DNA of 8,393 nucleotides from DALYLB01 sp046154695 (GTDB lineage: Bacteria > Acidobacteriota > Blastocatellia > RBC074): assembly GCA_046154695.1 (NCBI GenBank), contig JBJXFI010000096.1, positions 1-8,393 of the forward strand, in the 5' to 3' direction. The position numbers and the translations under genes are program-made. The notes beneath the pieces were generated by a model. That model had not been told where the DNA came from, made no database searches, and was given only the letters and a program-made list of their open reading frames with translations. Below, one piece after another: positions 6,022 through 8,393 of this stretch; the first letter of the stretch is position 1, and each line of letters opens with the position of its first letter.

Positions 6022-7227
6022 TCATAGCAGTTCCGCGTAAAGACTCTCAAGATCCCGAATCAATCGCTCCCGGGCGAATCCCGCGCGGACGAATGCGCGT
6101 CCGCGCGCGCCCATCTCGCGGCGCGCTTCGGGGTGCGCCAGCAGCCAGGCGAGGCCGCGCGCGAAGGCATCGGAATCGCCCGCGGCGACGGTAACGCCAT
6201 GCTCCCGGATCAAAAAGCCCTCGCGGCTCTCGGTCCGGTCTCCCATCAGGTCGGGCACGCCGCCGACATCGGTCGAGATGACGGGCAGACCCGCGCCCAT
6301 CGCCTCAATCAAGGTCAGGGGCGTCCCCTCATTCAGCGACGTCAGCGCCGCGATGTCCAGGCCGGCATAGATCGAGGCCAGGTCATGACGAAACCCCGTG
6401 AAGCGCACGCGATCCGCGATCCCCAGCGCCCGCGCCCGCGCTTCCAGCGGTTCCCGCAAATGCCCGTCGCCGATGATCTGAAACCGGGCGTCGATTCCCT
6501 CTCGCGACAGTGCCGCGACGGAATCGAGGAACATACGGTGATTTTTGATCTCGCACAGCCGCCCGACGATGCCCACCCGCGGGATGGCGTCCTCTTTGAA
6601 GGCTTCCGCCACGGGCAGTGCGTCGATCTCGGTGAAGTCGATTCCAAGAGAGACGACGCGGTGCTGATCGGGCTTTCCGACCTTATAGCGCCCGAGGATC
6701 TCGCGCCGCTGCTGTTCGCTCAGCACGACGATTCGATCTGTGCCCATGCGCGCGAGAATCCGCTCGATCGCAATGAAAACTCCCGTCACGAGCCGTCCAT
6801 AATAACTGTGAAAGATGTGGCCATGATAGGTGTGCACGACGCGGCATGGCCGCGGGCGCAATCGCAGCGCCGACCACGTGCACCATCGATAAAGCAGGAC
6901 GGCGGCCCGGCCGACCGCGCCTGCCTTCGATTTATGCGTGTGAACGATGGCCGGTTCGATGCGCCGCAAAAGCCGCGCCAGTTTGAGGATGACCAGGAGG
7001 TCTCGCGGGCTGAGTGCCCGGCTCATCTCCGCGATGCGAATGGGGCGCACGCCGTTCGATTCGAGAAACCCCGTCATCTCGTCCTCTCCGGCGGGAACCG
7101 TTCCCGTGACGAGCGTCGTCTCATATCGCCGGCGATCGAGCCCCGCGGTCAGCCAGGTGACATGCCTGGCCGGCCCTCCGACATTGAGGCGGTCGATGAT
7201 TCGCACGACGCGCGCCGGTTCGCTCAC
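6022..7227 (-). CDS. GT4-type glycosyltransferase (401 aa), surface polysaccharide synthesis
   Basis: A retaining GT-B fold glycosyltransferase of the GT4 (Glycos_transf_1) family, which transfers a sugar from an NDP-sugar to a lipid-linked or growing glycan on the cytoplasmic face of the membrane. The N-terminal domain has the glycine-rich loop RLNVGGPARHV (13-23), HTHKSKAGAVGR (96-107) and HTYHGHIFHSYYG (132-144). The C-terminal domain starts near GIVGRLCEIKNH (219-230), with donor-binding Arg223 and Lys228, and carries the EX7E signature at Glu300...Glu308 in NEGTPLTLIEAMGAGLPV. The length is typical. Start: GTG 7227 overlaps the TGA of the upstream gene (GTGA), with GGGAG at 7236-7240 eight bases before it. 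The open frame extends 166 codons further upstream, but that part is a low-complexity Arg/Ala/Gly shadow of the upstream gene. Exact sugar donor and acceptor cannot be read from the sequence. Confidence 0.92.
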   Translation of the reverse strand: MSEPARVVRIIDRLNVGGPARHVTWLTAGLDRRRYETTLVTGTVPAGEDEMTGFLESNGVRPIRIAEMSRALSPRDLLVILKLARLLRRIEPAIVHTHKSKAGAVGRAAVLLYRWCTWSALRLRPRPCRVVHTYHGHIFHSYYGRLVTGVFIAIERILARMGTDRIVVLSEQQRREILGRYKVGKPDQHRVVSLGIDFTEIDALPVAEAFKEDAIPRVGIVGRLCEIKNHRMFLDSVAALSREGIDARFQIIGDGHLREPLEARARALGIADRVRFTGFRHDLASIYAGLDIAALTSLNEGTPLTLIEAMGAGLPVISTDVGGVPDLMGDRTESREGFLIREHGVTVAAGDSDAFARGLAWLLAHPEARREMGARGRAFVRAGFARERLIRDLESLYAELL

Positions 7228-8393
7228 GGGAGGAACTCCCGGTGCCAGAGTTCCAGGAAGAGCAGGTTCCAGAGCTGAAACGCATGGTCGGCGCGGGATT
7301 CCAGATGCTCGTTCACCAGGCGGCGGACCTCCTCCGTTTGAAAATATCCGCGCCGCGCGGCCCGCTCCGAGAAGAGCGTGTCGCAGAGAAGTTCGCGCAG
7401 CGGCCCGCGAAACCATTTGCCGACCGGGACGCCGAACCCCATCTTCCGCCGGTTCACGTTCTCGGGCGGCAGCAGATCGGGAAAGGCGCGCTTGAGCAGG
7501 TGCTTCAGCCGCCCTCGCCGCAGCTTCATCTCCGCCGGCAGCCGCGCGGCGAACTCCATCACCTCGTGATCCAGAAACGGAGAGCGCGCCTCCAGCCCGT
7601 GCGCCATCGTCGCGATATCCACCTTCACCAGCAGATCGAAGGGAAGGTACGAATTGACGTCGAGGCTCATCGCCATATCCGCGGGCGCCATCGCGGGCGC
7701 CGCGCCGAGCAGCGCGCTCAGCCATTCCTCTCTTCCGAGGCCCGCCGCCTCGGCGAACTCGCGCGTGTAAAGCGCCCGCTTCGCCTCTCGGGGAAAGAAC
7801 GTCAGCCAGCGCGGATATCGCTGCCGCATGGGCATCGTCGAGACGGCGAGGAACCGCTTCGCCTGGCGCAGCCGGCTTTTGGGATGGATCGAATCGGGAA
7901 GAAGGCGGCTCAGCGCGCGCGCGGCGGGGTTCGCGCCGGGGATCGCCCGCAGCCCCTCCGCGAGCCGGGTCGCAAGATACCGCTCATAGCCCGCGAAGCT
8001 TTCGTCGCCGCCGTCGCCATTGAGCGCCACCGTGACATGCCGCCGCGTCGCCTGCGCGACGTAATATGTCGGAATGGCCGAGGAGTCAGCGTAGGGCTCG
8101 CCGTAATGGCGGACCAGCTGGGGCAGGATCGCAAGCGCGTCCGCATCCAGGACGAACTCCTGATGATCCGTGTTCCACTTCCCGGCGATCCGCCGCGCGT
8201 GCTCCAGCTCGTTGTATTCGGCCTCGCGAAAACCGATCGAGAACGTGCGGACGCGCTCGTTCGACAGCCCCGCCATCAACCCCACGACGATGCTCGAATC
8301 GATTCCGCCCGACAGGAACGCCCCCAGCGGCACGTCGCTGATCATCCGCAGCCGCACGGCCTCCGTCAGTTTTTCGCGCAGCAGCGCGCAGGC
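7224..8393 (-). CDS. asnB: Asparagine synthase-family amidotransferase, C-terminal part (truncated by window edge)
   Basis: The C-terminal 389 residues of a class B, glutamine-dependent asparagine synthetase-like enzyme. Full-length members have roughly 620-640 residues, so the N-terminal glutaminase domain with its catalytic Cys2 lies beyond the right edge. The visible ATP-pyrophosphatase synthetase domain has the PP-loop LSGGIDSS (visible residues 27-34), NGDGGDESFAGYERY (125-139), KVDIATMAHGLEARSPFLDHEV (257-278) and RRKMGFGVPVGKWFRG (315-330), all intact. The family amidates aspartate to asparagine. In polysaccharide clusters, relatives are thought to amidate sugar acids or other carboxylates, and the coupling to a glycosyltransferase favours that role here. 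The first in-frame GTG (8357) is not the start, because the frame continues upstream with family-typical sequence (LREKLTEAVRLR). Whether the glutaminase half is present is unseen. Confidence 0.93.
   Translation of the reverse strand, partial: ACALLREKLTEAVRLRMISDVPLGAFLSGGIDSSIVVGLMAGLSNERVRTFSIGFREAEYNELEHARRIAGKWNTDHQEFVLDADALAILPQLVRHYGEPYADSSAIPTYYVAQATRRHVTVALNGDGGDESFAGYERYLATRLAEGLRAIPGANPAARALSRLLPDSIHPKSRLRQAKRFLAVSTMPMRQRYPRWLTFFPREAKRALYTREFAEAAGLGREEWLSALLGAAPAMAPADMAMSLDVNSYLPFDLLVKVDIATMAHGLEARSPFLDHEVMEFAARLPAEMKLRRGRLKHLLKRAFPDLLPPENVNRRKMGFGVPVGKWFRGPLRELLCDTLFSERAARRGYFQTEEVRRLVNEHLESRADHAFQLWNLLFLELWHREFLP
7236..7240 (-). promoter_or_regulatory. Shine-Dalgarno GGGAG for the GTG start of the glycosyltransferase
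   Basis: GGGAG read on the minus strand lies inside the end of the amidotransferase gene, eight bases before GTG 7227. Together with the four-base GTGA overlap it supports translational coupling and fixes this otherwise ambiguous start. Confidence 0.6.

Noticed and set aside
6133..7278. Plus-strand 381-codon frame opposite the glycosyltransferase
   Set aside because: The composition (Arg, Gln, Asp, Pro-rich) and lack of motifs mark it as a shadow of the GT4 gene.
7228..7725. 166-codon upstream extension of the glycosyltransferase frame
   Set aside because: It lies wholly within the amidotransferase gene in another frame and is low complexity. GTG 7227 has a ribosome site and begins the family-typical N-terminus.

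Overview
The window comes from a GC-rich bacterial chromosome. No feature fixes the taxon. The signal-peptide-bearing esterase, the hybrid histidine kinase, the surface-polysaccharide genes and the intergenic palindromes built from short repeated words would suit an environmental Gram-negative lineage such as Acidobacteriota, Planctomycetota or a related candidate phylum. That placement is inference. No tRNA, rRNA, CRISPR array, transposase, phage gene or recognisable defence gene was seen.

Layout. (1) Positions 1-145 form a leader with a plausible promoter. (2) Positions 146-2968 (+) look like a four-gene operon with gaps of 14, 25 and 18 bases and a good Shine-Dalgarno before each gene: a 72-aa CxC/CxxC zinc-ribbon-like protein, a 74-aa acidic helical protein, a 684-aa exported alpha/beta-hydrolase (acetylxylan-esterase-like), and an 88-aa protein of unknown function. 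(3) Positions 2969-3604 are 636 bases without a credible gene. They hold a striking 90-base near-perfect palindrome, a weak promoter-like site and a second imperfect palindrome. (4) Positions 3605-5809 (+) encode a membrane-anchored PAS/HisKA/HATPase hybrid histidine kinase with two receiver domains. (5) Positions 5810-6021 lie between convergent genes and hold a third palindrome, made of repeated 'ttccgt' words, that could end transcription from both sides. (6) Positions 6022-8393 (-) hold two translationally coupled genes: an asparagine-synthase-family amidotransferase, cut by the window edge, followed with a GTGA overlap by a GT4 family glycosyltransferase. They look like the end of an exopolysaccharide, capsule or O-antigen cluster.

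Functional reading. The left operon probably supports periplasmic ester hydrolysis, perhaps of acetylated or otherwise esterified carbohydrate. Nothing in the sequence links its three small proteins to that job except position. The kinase is an orphan: no partner response regulator or HPt protein lies in the window. The right-hand pair belongs to cell-surface polysaccharide synthesis.

The points most worth a second look are the three sequence-unrelated palindromes, one in each of the two internal non-coding gaps plus a second in the larger gap; the esterase's C-terminal half, which resembles a hydrolase domain without its serine; and the conserved-looking but unrecognised small proteins around the esterase. 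I found no convincing new multi-gene system.
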